This document shows positions 36,591-44,443 of a DNA stretch of 64,000 bases, in pieces. The notes below the pieces were generated by a model. The model ran no database searches, was not told the DNA's origin, and saw nothing but the letters and a program-made list of their open reading frames with translations. The DNA is taken from NCBI RefSeq assembly GCF_900155585.1, contig NZ_LT707418.1:1-64000 (forward strand). The letters are read 5' to 3'. The position numbers and the translations under genes were made by a program. Source of the DNA: Aedoeadaptatus urinae. Its GTDB lineage: Bacteria > Bacillota > Clostridia > Tissierellales > Peptoniphilaceae. Within the stretch, counting starts at the first letter, position 1. Each line of letters opens with the position of its first letter.

Positions 36591-39062
36591 ATGAAAATCA
36601 TTGGTGAATTAGCTGCCTCCGTGGTCAACGCCGGAAAAAAAGACGCCTTGGCGGTAAAAACAAGCATACTGCTTGCCGTGATTTTACTGGGGACCATTCT
36701 GTTTATCACTACCTCTTTAAGAAAAGCGGAAGTTGATTTTGCCGTCGCCGATCAAGGTGATTACCACGCGTCCATTGCCGAGGTCGACGCCTCTTTTTAC
36801 GATGATTTAAAAAAGAATCCGGCCATCGAGAAAATTGCCTTTGATCGCATTGTAAAAACGGACCGAAACGCCGTGATTTACGAACGGGAAGATTGTTTCT
36901 CTCAATTAAAAAGCTTTGAACCCGTCGAGGGCAGGCGGCCGGAAAGAGACGACGAATTGTTAGTGCCTGATTCATTTTTGAAGCAAAATCGAGATCTGCA
37001 TCTGAACAGCACATTGGAGGCGGAAGGGAAGACTTATCGGATCGTAGGCGTTTACGAGAACCCCGAATTATCGTTTGATGAGTATTATTTGATCGGTCGC
37101 GTGTCAGATGTGTCGAAAGACGCACTTTATGACGGTTCGAGTGTCGTAGAGGCCTATATATGGTACAAAAACCCACGGGATACCTACACTCTGACGCGGG
37201 AGATTTTACAGAAGCGAAGCATCGATCCGAAAGTGGCGGAAAGTCAGGGGCGATTGGGTTACAACATCCCTCTCTTGAATTATAAATTGATCTATCCCAA
37301 TGGAATTATTCCGCCGAAAAATGTGCTATCTCGTGCACTGGAAATGTATATTCCCATGAGTCTGTTGGTACTCTTATTTGCCTTTATTATTTACGGCGCT
37401 TTTAACGTGTGGAACAGTCGGGATCAGCGGGAGATCGCCCTGTTAAAAAGCGTGGGCATGACGGAGAAACAAGTAAAGGAAATGATCCGCAGGCGCGCTT
37501 TTCTTTTGGCGAGGGGACCGATTCTGCTGGGCACGGCTCTGTCCTATGGCGTGGCCAACGGACTCTTGTATTTAATGTGGCGCAACAATGCCAAGAGCAT
37601 CCATGCTGTGGCCGACATATTAAGCGAGCGAATTAAGGCGCCGGATTTTCAAGCGGTGAGCCTTTCGCCCTATGGGATTTTGGCTATTTTAGTTTTATCT
37701 GCGGCGACGGTTTATCTATCCGCCATGGTGCCGGCGAAGCGCTGCGGGAAATTAAATATTATTGAGGGACTAAACGACCTGTCGGAAAAAGACGGGCGAC
37801 GGGGTCCGTCGAAAGTAAAGGGAAAAATCGAAAGGACCTTGGCCAAAGATTATTACGTTTCTTACAAGAGAACCTACCGCACGATCCTTTTGTCTACGGC
37901 CCTTTCGGCCGTGATTCTCACCGTGGTCATGGTGTCCGGCGCCTATAGCGGGCTCACTGAGGCCTACGACAAATTTCGCAGCCCCTATTCCTTTTCCTCG
38001 GTTATTTACACCCCGGGATCGATGGATCCCCAAATGATCGAGGACCTAGAGGCTCTAAAAGGCGCGGATGAATGGCATGTATATCGCAAGCAAGACTTTA
38101 AGTGCTTTGTCGGAGACAACGGAGCGTTCTTTTCAGATCCTATGAAACAGGCGTTAAAAGATGGCAAGAAGTCAAAAGAATTGTATGCCAGGCTTTATGG
38201 ACTTACCGACGAGGATTACGAGAAACTTTTAGAAGCGAATGGATACGATAACGATACGGCGTATTTGCTCTTAAATAGAACCGCCGCCGACGACGGAAGT
38301 CCCTATGCCTTTCGAAATTACATTTCCGTCACCGATGGAAGCGGGGCCGTAAAGCTGCGCTACGCCGCGGAGGGCAAGGTGATGGCCATCGGCATCGGCG
38401 GCGTGATCGACGAGATGCCCTTCGCCATCGAGCCCATGACGGCTCGAGAAGTCTCCCTATTTACGCGACAGTCCACCATGGAGGCGTTTTTTCAAAAGGA
38501 AGGACACGATCCGGCAGATCCGGTCAACTACTACAATATAAAAATGCGAGCGGACAAAAACGTGGACAAAGTATCCGAAGATTTCGAGAAAGTCATCGCA
38601 TCTTATATTCCGAAGACCGACCACTCCACCTTGACTCAAGCCATGAGTCGGGCTTTGGATAATGAGGCGGAGAGGAATGTGCGCGTACTGAACGGAGGCA
38701 TTCAAGGGATTCTCATTCTCATCGCCTTGACCAATGCTTACAATAGTTTTATCGGCAACTTGCGGGCCAGAAAGAGAGAGTTTGAACTGCTTATGACGGC
38801 GGGCATGACGGAAAGGCAAATGAAATCCATGGTTTACAGAGAAGGCGGCATGCTCTTTTTGCGGCTACTTGTCCTTTACGGCATCTTGCTTCCCGTGGTC
38901 ATCTTAGGACGATCGGCGAGGAGCAAATTCGCCCTTGCTTTCGCCGCGAAAAATCTTTTCTTCACGACGAACTATCTGCCCATTGCTTTGGTATTCGTCG
39001 TCATGGGCATCGGGATCAGCCTTTCCATAAGAAAGGGCTTGGAGCAAGTATTCGTTGAATAA
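36591..39062 (+). CDS. FtsX-family ABC permease
   Basis: The 823-residue protein has about eight transmembrane segments: one at residues about 22-42, three at about 250-275, 300-325 and 360-380, one at about 425-445 and three in the last 150 residues. Two large extracytoplasmic domains lie between them, so it is a duplicated MacB/FtsX layout rather than the 10-TM BceB type with one domain. NSRDQREIALLKSVGMTEKQ and ARKREFELLMTAGMTERQ are the paired cytoplasmic coupling motifs that confirm the duplication. It pairs with the ATPase at 35916. Export of, or defence against, peptides is likely from the context. Confidence 0.9.
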   Translation: MKIIGELAASVVNAGKKDALAVKTSILLAVILLGTILFITTSLRKAEVDFAVADQGDYHASIAEVDASFYDDLKKNPAIEKIAFDRIVKTDRNAVIYEREDCFSQLKSFEPVEGRRPERDDELLVPDSFLKQNRDLHLNSTLEAEGKTYRIVGVYENPELSFDEYYLIGRVSDVSKDALYDGSSVVEAYIWYKNPRDTYTLTREILQKRSIDPKVAESQGRLGYNIPLLNYKLIYPNGIIPPKNVLSRALEMYIPMSLLVLLFAFIIYGAFNVWNSRDQREIALLKSVGMTEKQVKEMIRRRAFLLARGPILLGTALSYGVANGLLYLMWRNNAKSIHAVADILSERIKAPDFQAVSLSPYGILAILVLSAATVYLSAMVPAKRCGKLNIIEGLNDLSEKDGRRGPSKVKGKIERTLAKDYYVSYKRTYRTILLSTALSAVILTVVMVSGAYSGLTEAYDKFRSPYSFSSVIYTPGSMDPQMIEDLEALKGADEWHVYRKQDFKCFVGDNGAFFSDPMKQALKDGKKSKELYARLYGLTDEDYEKLLEANGYDNDTAYLLLNRTAADDGSPYAFRNYISVTDGSGAVKLRYAAEGKVMAIGIGGVIDEMPFAIEPMTAREVSLFTRQSTMEAFFQKEGHDPADPVNYYNIKMRADKNVDKVSEDFEKVIASYIPKTDHSTLTQAMSRALDNEAERNVRVLNGGIQGILILIALTNAYNSFIGNLRARKREFELLMTAGMTERQMKSMVYREGGMLFLRLLVLYGILLPVVILGRSARSKFALAFAAKNLFFTTNYLPIALVFVVMGIGISLSIRKGLEQVFVE

Positions 39063-39114
39063 ACGGAAATAGGAATTGAAGTAAAATTTACGACAGAATA
39101 ACATATAAATGCTC

Positions 39115-39155
39115 TAAAAAATCCATTGGGGAAGTAATTCCTCAATGGATTTTTA
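39115..39155. terminator. Bidirectional terminator between permease and ClbS-like gene
   Basis: AAAATCCATTG pairs with CAATGGATTTT, with further pairing of GGGGAA and TTCCTC inside. An A-run on the left and T-run on the right let it serve both converging genes. Confidence 0.85.
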
Positions 39156-39194
39156 TCTCTTGCAAATGAAATTTAAGCAGAAAAAATTTACATT

Positions 39195-39713
39195 TTACAA
39201 TACCAATTTTTTCCACTTTCGAATCTTCGTTCTAAATGTCCCAAAAGGCGCAACAGTATTTACATGAATAAATTTGTAAACTTCCCACGTCGCCGTTTTT
39301 GTCGCCTCATCAGCCCATTTTCGCATGTGAGGCTTAAATAGTTCCTCTTCATTCAGTTCATCAATCATCAGATAAATGGCGTCGACATTCTCTGTGAGCA
39401 TATTTTTTAATTCTTTTAAGGAATTAGAAGCATACGTATCTGTAAACCACTGATACAATTCTCCCAGCTGATTCCATCGAAACGAATTTGACGGGGTTTT
39501 AACGTCCTGACCCTTTTTTTCCTCTTCTTCCCATTTTAAAAGGAGCGTTGTCCAGCCTACTTGATAGGCTAAGTTTTCAGCGGGTGTACGATCCACTTCA
39601 TCCACTCTTGTATCCTTTAAATCCTCAGGAATGGTTTCAAACTCTGCGATGTATTTTTCAAAGGTCTTCTTTATTTCATTTTTTAATTCGTCCTTGTTTT
39701 CGTAAGATCGCAT
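39195..39713 (-). CDS. ClbS/DfsB-family four-helix bundle protein
   Basis: The 172-residue protein matches the ClbS/DfsB family. It begins with a helix (ELKNEIKKTFEKYIAEFETIP), then ENLAYQVGWTTLLLKWEEEEKKG, TPSNSFRWNQLGELYQWF and the C-terminal KWADEATKTATWEVYKFIHVNTVAPFG region split here between motifs. ClbS itself hydrolyses the cyclopropane of colibactin; most relatives are uncharacterised. GGAGG lies 5 bp before the ATG. The gene is visibly more AT-rich than its neighbours and sits alone between two terminators, which suggests recent gain by transfer. Confidence 0.8.
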   Translation of the reverse strand: MRSYENKDELKNEIKKTFEKYIAEFETIPEDLKDTRVDEVDRTPAENLAYQVGWTTLLLKWEEEEKKGQDVKTPSNSFRWNQLGELYQWFTDTYASNSLKELKNMLTENVDAIYLMIDELNEEELFKPHMRKWADEATKTATWEVYKFIHVNTVAPFGTFRTKIRKWKKLVL

Positions 39714-39814
39714 ATATACCTCCGCGCAATCGTAAAATTAAGATAGTACCATTTTAAAACATCGCTTTTTGGTAACTCAAGGAAATTCAGAAAAATTCCA
39801 CATCTATGCATACA

Positions 39815-39848
39815 TGAAAAAATCGGCACAAGAGAACTTATGCCGATT
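39815..39848 (-). terminator. Rho-independent terminator of glmS
   Basis: On the minus strand AATCGGCA pairs with TGCCGATT, followed by a T-run. It lies just after the glmS stop. Confidence 0.85.
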
Positions 39849-39856
39849 CGTTATTT

Positions 39857-41677
39857 TTATTCGACGGTAACGGATTTCGCCAGGTTTCTCGGCTTGTCCA
39901 CGTCGTTGCCCAAAAGGACGCTCACTTTGTAGGCGAGGATTTGTTGGGGCAAGACGGCGAGAATGGGGGCGTAGAGATCGGAAATGGCGGGGATGCGAAT
40001 GAGATCGTCGGCCACTTCGTCGATGTGGGCGCTGACGTCGTCGGTAATGACGATGTTGTAAGCGCCTCTGGCCTTCACTTCTTTAATATTGGAAATGCTT
40101 TTTTCCACGAGAAGGGATTGGGTGATGATGGTGACGATGGGAAGTCCCTCTTCCACGAGGGCGATGCTGCCGTGTTTTAATTCGCCGGCGGGCATGGATT
40201 GGGCGTGGATGTAGGAGATTTCCTTGAGCTTTAAGGCGCCTTCTTTCGCGCTCAGGTAGTCGATGCCGCGGCCCAAGTAGAAAATGGCCGGGTGAGAAGC
40301 GAGGCGTTTGGCAATGGGATCCAAATCATCCACATGTTCTAAAATGGATTCGATTTTTTCCGGAACGTCGGAGAGCTCTTCGATGGCAACCTTCACCGCT
40401 TCTTCGTCGTAGGTGCCCAGCTTGTAGCCGAAGTCCAGGGCCAAGAGATAAAGGCTCAAGAGCTGAGTGGAGTAGGCCTTGGTGCTGGCAACGGAAATTT
40501 CGGGGCCGGCGTCGCAGTAAATGACTTTGTCGCTTTCCCGGTCGATGGAAGATCCCAACACATTGGTAATGGCGAGAACCTTCGCGCCCCGTTGTTTTGC
40601 CTCACGAAGCACGGCCAGGGTGTCGCCGGTTTCGCCGGATTGGCTCACGACGATGAGCAGGCTGTTTTCGTTTAAGAAGGGCATATTATAGCGGAATTCC
40701 GATGCGATTTCCGCCGTAATTTCCTTTTGCATGGCCTCTTCCAAGGCGCGCTTGCCCACTTGGGAAGCGTGGAAGGCCGTGCCGCAGGCGGTCATGTAAA
40801 CGTGGTCGAAGTTTTCGATTTCTTCTTTCGTAAAGGATTGATCGCCGAAGCTGACGAAGCCATCTTTCACTTTGCGAAGCAGGCAGTCGCGAATGACCTT
40901 CGGTTGTTCGAAGATTTCTTTCATCATGTAGTGTTCGAAGCCTTCTTTGCCGGCGCTTTCCATGCTCCATTCCACGGTCTGTACATCTTTTTCGATGGCT
41001 TTGCCGCCGTTATAGATGGTGTAGTCGCCGTTTTCAATGACCACGAGATCGTCGTTGTCCAAATAAATCACATCGCGGGTGTAGGCCAAGAGGGCGGGGA
41101 TGTCCGATGCGGCAAAGACGCCGTCTTCTGCAATGCCTAAAATCAAGGGGGATTCCCTGCGGGTGACGATTAAGGTTTCCGGATCCTCGGAAGAGAGGAC
41201 GGCCAGGCTGAATGTGCCGCGGAGTTCTTTCGTCGCATCTTCCACGGCCGCCTTCAAGTCGCCGTGAAGCTTCGATGCGATTAAGTTTGCCACCACTTCC
41301 GTATCCGTTTCGGAATAGAAGGTGTAGCCCTCTTCCATGAGTCGATTTTTAATTTCCTGGAAATTTTCGATAATGCCGTTGTGTACCACGGCCACCTTTG
41401 AATCGCTGGAAACGTGGGGGTGGGCATTTATTTCACTGGGAACGCCGTGAGTCGCCCAGCGAGTGTGGCCGATGCCGTTGTGGCCTGCCAGGGGATGGGC
41501 GCGGAGCTTTTCTTCCAAAGCATCCAAGCGGCCGGCTGCTTTTGTAACTTTTAATACGCCGTCTTCGATGATGGCGATGCCGGCACTGTCGTAGCCGCGA
41601 TATTCTAATTTTTCAAGTCCCTGAAGAATCCGTTCTTCAGCATTTACTTTGCCGTTAAAGGCGACAATTCCACACAT
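39857..41677 (-). CDS. glmS: Glucosamine-6-phosphate synthase (glutamine-hydrolysing)
   Basis: The 606-residue enzyme makes glucosamine-6-phosphate from fructose-6-phosphate and glutamine for peptidoglycan. The N-terminal glutaminase has Cys1 in MCGIVAFNG, then LEYRGYDSAGIA, HTRWATHG and HNGIIENF. Two SIS domains hold the sugar site with SQSGETGDT and SVASTKAYSTQL. The C-terminus ends DKPRNLAKSVTVE as expected. AGGAGG precedes the start. Expression is very probably controlled by the glmS ribozyme in its leader. Confidence 0.97.
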   Translation of the reverse strand: MCGIVAFNGKVNAEERILQGLEKLEYRGYDSAGIAIIEDGVLKVTKAAGRLDALEEKLRAHPLAGHNGIGHTRWATHGVPSEINAHPHVSSDSKVAVVHNGIIENFQEIKNRLMEEGYTFYSETDTEVVANLIASKLHGDLKAAVEDATKELRGTFSLAVLSSEDPETLIVTRRESPLILGIAEDGVFAASDIPALLAYTRDVIYLDNDDLVVIENGDYTIYNGGKAIEKDVQTVEWSMESAGKEGFEHYMMKEIFEQPKVIRDCLLRKVKDGFVSFGDQSFTKEEIENFDHVYMTACGTAFHASQVGKRALEEAMQKEITAEIASEFRYNMPFLNENSLLIVVSQSGETGDTLAVLREAKQRGAKVLAITNVLGSSIDRESDKVIYCDAGPEISVASTKAYSTQLLSLYLLALDFGYKLGTYDEEAVKVAIEELSDVPEKIESILEHVDDLDPIAKRLASHPAIFYLGRGIDYLSAKEGALKLKEISYIHAQSMPAGELKHGSIALVEEGLPIVTIITQSLLVEKSISNIKEVKARGAYNIVITDDVSAHIDEVADDLIRIPAISDLYAPILAVLPQQILAYKVSVLLGNDVDKPRNLAKSVTVE

Positions 41678-41691
41678 AATATCCTCCTAAT

Positions 41692-41825
41692 CTCGGGAGC
41701 TGCCGTATTGATTTTGTGCACAGATTGCTCTGGGTTTTGTACAATACTTAGGTTGCAGACCTATGAAGCATCCGCCGAAAATTTCGATCACTTCATTCCT
41801 CGTCCACCTTGAAGGTGCTGGCGCT
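41692..41825 (-). ncRNA. glmS ribozyme-riboswitch
   Basis: The leader of glmS carries the conserved core of this metabolite-activated ribozyme. On the minus strand GACGAGGAATGAAGTGATCG and then AATTTTCGGCGGATGC (about 41804-41768) match the Bacillus glmS core closely. The cleavage site A|GCGCC falls between 41825 and 41824. Glucosamine-6-phosphate acts as cofactor for self-cleavage, and the cut mRNA is then degraded. The 3' peripheral domain (about 41760-41692) is less conserved and its boundary is approximate. Confidence 0.92.
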
Positions 41826-41865
41826 CATATTCTTCTCCCGCACTAAATTACTAGCGTACATAACT

Positions 41866-41874
41866 ATTATACCA
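41866..41874 (-). promoter_or_regulatory. Extended -10 promoter of glmS
   Basis: TGGTATAAT on the minus strand has the TGn extension and perfect -10, about 40 bp upstream of the ribozyme cleavage site. No good -35 is seen. Confidence 0.65.
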
Positions 41875-41905
41875 TAGCCTTCGGGATTAAGAGAATAGAC
41901 TCATC

Positions 41906-41934
41906 TTGACGGACGTATATAGGATTGTTATGAT
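41906..41934 (+). promoter_or_regulatory. Promoter of the parvulin gene
   Basis: TTGACG (41906-41911) and TATGAT (41929-41934) are 17 bp apart, 47 bp before the ATG. It is back to back with the glmS promoter. Confidence 0.75.
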
Positions 41935-41980
41935 AAAGAGCAGAGAAAGGCAAATATGCCGCAAATACTAGGAGGTAATC

Positions 41981-42730
41981 ATGACTGAAGAAAATAAAGT
42001 ACTGGCGTCCATTGGACAAATGGACATTCATCAATCCGATGTGGATGCTTATTTAAAGAGCATGAATCCGCAAATGGCCATTCAATTCCAAGGCGAAGAA
42101 GGCAAAAAGCATATTTTAGACGAATTGGTTCGTCAAGAGCTTTTGCTTTTGGATGCCCAAGACAGAAAATTGGACGAAGAGGAAGAATTTAAAAAGGTCT
42201 TCGCCGATACGAAGAAGTCCCTTTTGAAATCCTACAACTTCTCCAAAACCATTGAAGGCGTGGAAGTGTCTGAAGAAGACATGAAAAAGTATTACGAAGA
42301 AAACAAGGATTATTTCAAAAAGCCGGAATCCGTACACGCCGCTCACATTTTAATCGACGACGAAGAAAAGGCCGCCGACCTCGCCAAGCAAGCACGTGAA
42401 GGCGCCGACTTTGCCGATCTGGCCAAGGAACACTCTTCCTGCCCCTCCAATCAAAACGGCGGCGACTTGGGTACCTTCGGTCGCGGTCAAATGGTACCGG
42501 AGTTCGAGGAAGAAGTTTTCGCCATGGAAGACGGAGAAATTTCCGATCCCGTGAAGACCCAATTCGGTTACCACATTATTAAACGCTTTGAAGGCAGTCC
42601 GGAAGAAGCGAAAAGTTTCGACGACGTTCGCGGCGAAATTCAAATGGAACTAACTCGTCAAAAACAACAACAATGCTATTTGGACAAGGTAGCCGAGCTG
42701 GAAAAGAAATACAAGGTAGAATACAAATAA
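41981..42730 (+). CDS. Cytoplasmic parvulin-type peptidyl-prolyl isomerase
   Basis: The 249-residue protein has a helical N-terminal chaperone region (residues 1-115) and a parvulin rotamase domain (about 116-205): VHAAHILI, FADLAKEHSSCPS, GGDLGTFGRGQMVPEFEEEVF and KTQFGYHIIKR. The C-terminus is a helix that returns to the chaperone part. There is no signal peptide or lipobox, unlike PrsA, so it should act in the cytoplasm, perhaps like trigger factor. AGGAGG lies 6 bp before the ATG. Its terminator has been split by IS copy 2 directly after the stop. Confidence 0.92.
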   Translation: MTEENKVLASIGQMDIHQSDVDAYLKSMNPQMAIQFQGEEGKKHILDELVRQELLLLDAQDRKLDEEEEFKKVFADTKKSLLKSYNFSKTIEGVEVSEEDMKKYYEENKDYFKKPESVHAAHILIDDEEKAADLAKQAREGADFADLAKEHSSCPSNQNGGDLGTFGRGQMVPEFEEEVFAMEDGEISDPVKTQFGYHIIKRFEGSPEEAKSFDDVRGEIQMELTRQKQQQCYLDKVAELEKKYKVEYK

Positions 42731-42732
42731 AG

Positions 42733-42741
42733 AAGTGGCTT
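42733..42741 (+). terminator. Left half of the parvulin terminator split by IS copy 2
   Basis: AAGTGGC (42733-42739) plus TT. With the right flank it rebuilds AAGTGGC-TTCG-GCCGCTT, a stable UUCG-tetraloop terminator with a T-run. CTT at 42739-42741 is the left target duplication. Confidence 0.85.
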
Positions 42742-42747
42742 TGCACT

Positions 42748-42793
42748 GACCCCCAAAAGTTGGACCAAGAAATCCAACCTTTGGGGGTCTTTT
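42748..42793 (+). terminator. IS left-end hairpin, copy 2
   Basis: Same 16-bp interrupted stem and CTTTT tail as in copy 1. Here it lies 18 bp after the parvulin stop codon, where it can take over the role of the terminator that the insertion broke. Confidence 0.7.
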
Positions 42794-42794
42794 A

Positions 42795-43379
42795 ATGGCA
42801 AAATACAGTTATGAATTGAAGAGGAAAATCGTCGAAGAATACTTGTCAGGGAAGACAAGCTATCTCGTCTTAGAAGATAAATATCAGATTGGCGAATCGC
42901 AGATCAGACGCTGGGTCAACAATTACAAACATTTTGGCGATGAAGGCTTAATACGCTCTAGAAATAAACGCTCGTACAGTGTAGAGTTTAAGTTAGAAGC
43001 CATTACACGTTACGAAACGAGCGAATGTAGTTACCAACAATTGGCCCTTGAACTCGGTTTGACGAATCCGTCCATGATCGCCAAATGGCACAGTCAGTAT
43101 CGAAAGGAGGGCATTGAGGGGCTGCAATCACATAAGCGAGGGAGACCTGTGACGAAGAAAGACGCCTGCAATCAACCACCGAAGTCTGCAACTAAGAAGG
43201 AGCCTCTTGATGCAAGCTCACGTGAGGCATTGGAAAACCGCATCAAAGAATTAGAAGCGGAGAATCGGAGGCTCACCATTCAAAAGATATATCTGGAGGA
43301 GCTAAGGAGTTTGGTGAGGGAAGAAAAAATGAGAAAAAGGCGAGGATCGTCGCCAAACTCCGAGAACAATTCCAACTAA
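42795..43379 (+). CDS. IS3-family transposase OrfA (copy 2)
   Basis: The translation is identical to the OrfA at 13673: two helix-turn-helix units, then a leucine-zipper-like C-terminal helix. The same A6 slippery run lies near its end (43324-43329). Confidence 0.93.
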   Translation: MAKYSYELKRKIVEEYLSGKTSYLVLEDKYQIGESQIRRWVNNYKHFGDEGLIRSRNKRSYSVEFKLEAITRYETSECSYQQLALELGLTNPSMIAKWHSQYRKEGIEGLQSHKRGRPVTKKDACNQPPKSATKKEPLDASSREALENRIKELEAENRRLTIQKIYLEELRSLVREEKMRKRRGSSPNSENNSN

Positions 43380-43420
43380 CAGAGATACTCGCTGCCATCA
43401 ACTTTCCCAAATCCACCTTT

Positions 43421-44221
43421 ATGTATTGGCAGAAAAAGTGGAGCGAAGAAGACAAAGACCAAGCGTTAAAAGACGAGATCCTCGCCATTCGGCGCGAACA
43501 CAAAGACTACGGCTACCGCCGGATCCATCTGGAGCTGAAGAACCGGGGCCAAGTGGTAAACAAAAAGAAAGTTCAACGACTGGTTCAAGACATGGGCCTT
43601 CAAGTCCACGCCTACGGTAGGAAATACAAGAAGTACAACTCCTACAAAGGCGTCGTCGGCAAAATTAAGAAGAATCGAATCAATCGACGCTTCAACACCT
43701 GTATCCCCTACCAAAAAATTACCACCGACACCACAGAATTCAAATACTACATCGAAGATCAAACCGGGAAACTTCAAACAAAGAAACTCTATCTCGATCC
43801 ATATATGGACATGTACAATCTGGAAATCATCAGCTACGTCCTCTCCGACCAACCCAACGGCGTCACCATGCTACGAGGCTTAGAAGAAGCCATCGAACGA
43901 ACCAACGGTTGCCCCTACCGGCGCACCTTCCACTCCGATCGTGGTTGGGGCTACCAAATGACCGCCTATCAAGCCATGCTGAAAAAGCATCACATCTTCC
44001 AGAGCATGTCGAGAAAAGGCAACTGCTACGACAACGCACCCATGGAAAACTTCTTTAGTGTGCTGAAAAGAGAAATCTACGACGGTTACGTCTACCGAAG
44101 CCGGCAAGAACTCGTGCGGGCGATCGAACGTTTTATCCGCTACTACAACAACGATCGAATCAAAGAAAAGTTGGGTGGCTTGAGTCCGAAGCAATACCGT
44201 GAACGAATGAAATCCGCATAG
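43421..44221 (+). CDS. IS3-family transposase OrfB, DDE domain (copy 2)
   Basis: The translation is identical to the OrfB at 14299, with the DDE triad intact, so this copy should be active as an OrfAB frameshift product. The frame is open upstream to about 43328. Confidence 0.93.
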   Translation: MYWQKKWSEEDKDQALKDEILAIRREHKDYGYRRIHLELKNRGQVVNKKKVQRLVQDMGLQVHAYGRKYKKYNSYKGVVGKIKKNRINRRFNTCIPYQKITTDTTEFKYYIEDQTGKLQTKKLYLDPYMDMYNLEIISYVLSDQPNGVTMLRGLEEAIERTNGCPYRRTFHSDRGWGYQMTAYQAMLKKHHIFQSMSRKGNCYDNAPMENFFSVLKREIYDGYVYRSRQELVRAIERFIRYYNNDRIKEKLGGLSPKQYRERMKSA

Positions 44222-44297
44222 AACGAATGTTATGTAAAACAAAATCGAGCAAGCGAAATGCTTACTCGATTAAGTCCAACTTTATGGGGTCACTCTA

Positions 44298-44313
44298 CTT
44301 CGGCCGCTTTTTT
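44298..44313 (+). terminator. Right half of the parvulin terminator split by IS copy 2
   Basis: CTT (target duplication), then CGGCCGC followed by a T6 run. It is the 3' arm and tail of the hairpin begun at 42733. Confidence 0.85.
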
Positions 44314-44411
44314 ATTGCCTTTGAAAAGAAAAACATATTTTCAAACCTTTAATTCACAGGCGATGCCGAGGGCAAAGAGCGAAGCCTGAATCGTTTTCCG
44401 ACTTTGTTCTG

Positions 44412-44420
44412 TGTTATACT
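44412..44420 (+). promoter_or_regulatory. Extended -10 promoter of the RelA/SpoT-domain gene
   Basis: TGTTATACT (TGn plus TATACT) lies 23 bp before the ATG at 44444, with CAGGGGGA as RBS between them. The rest of 44314-44411 shows nothing recognisable. Confidence 0.55.
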
Positions 44421-44443
44421 AGAGGTTAAGTCAGGGGGAAGAT

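Larger units (their letters stand above)
42742..44297 (+). mobile_element. IS3-family insertion sequence, copy 2 (1,556 bp)
   Basis: Same length and, by eye, the same sequence as the copy at 13620-15175, in the same orientation and offset by 29,122 bp. Its target duplication is CTT (42739-42741 and 44298-44300), different from the CAC of copy 1, so it is an independent transposition. The insertion point is the 5' edge of the UUCG loop of a terminator. Confidence 0.95.
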
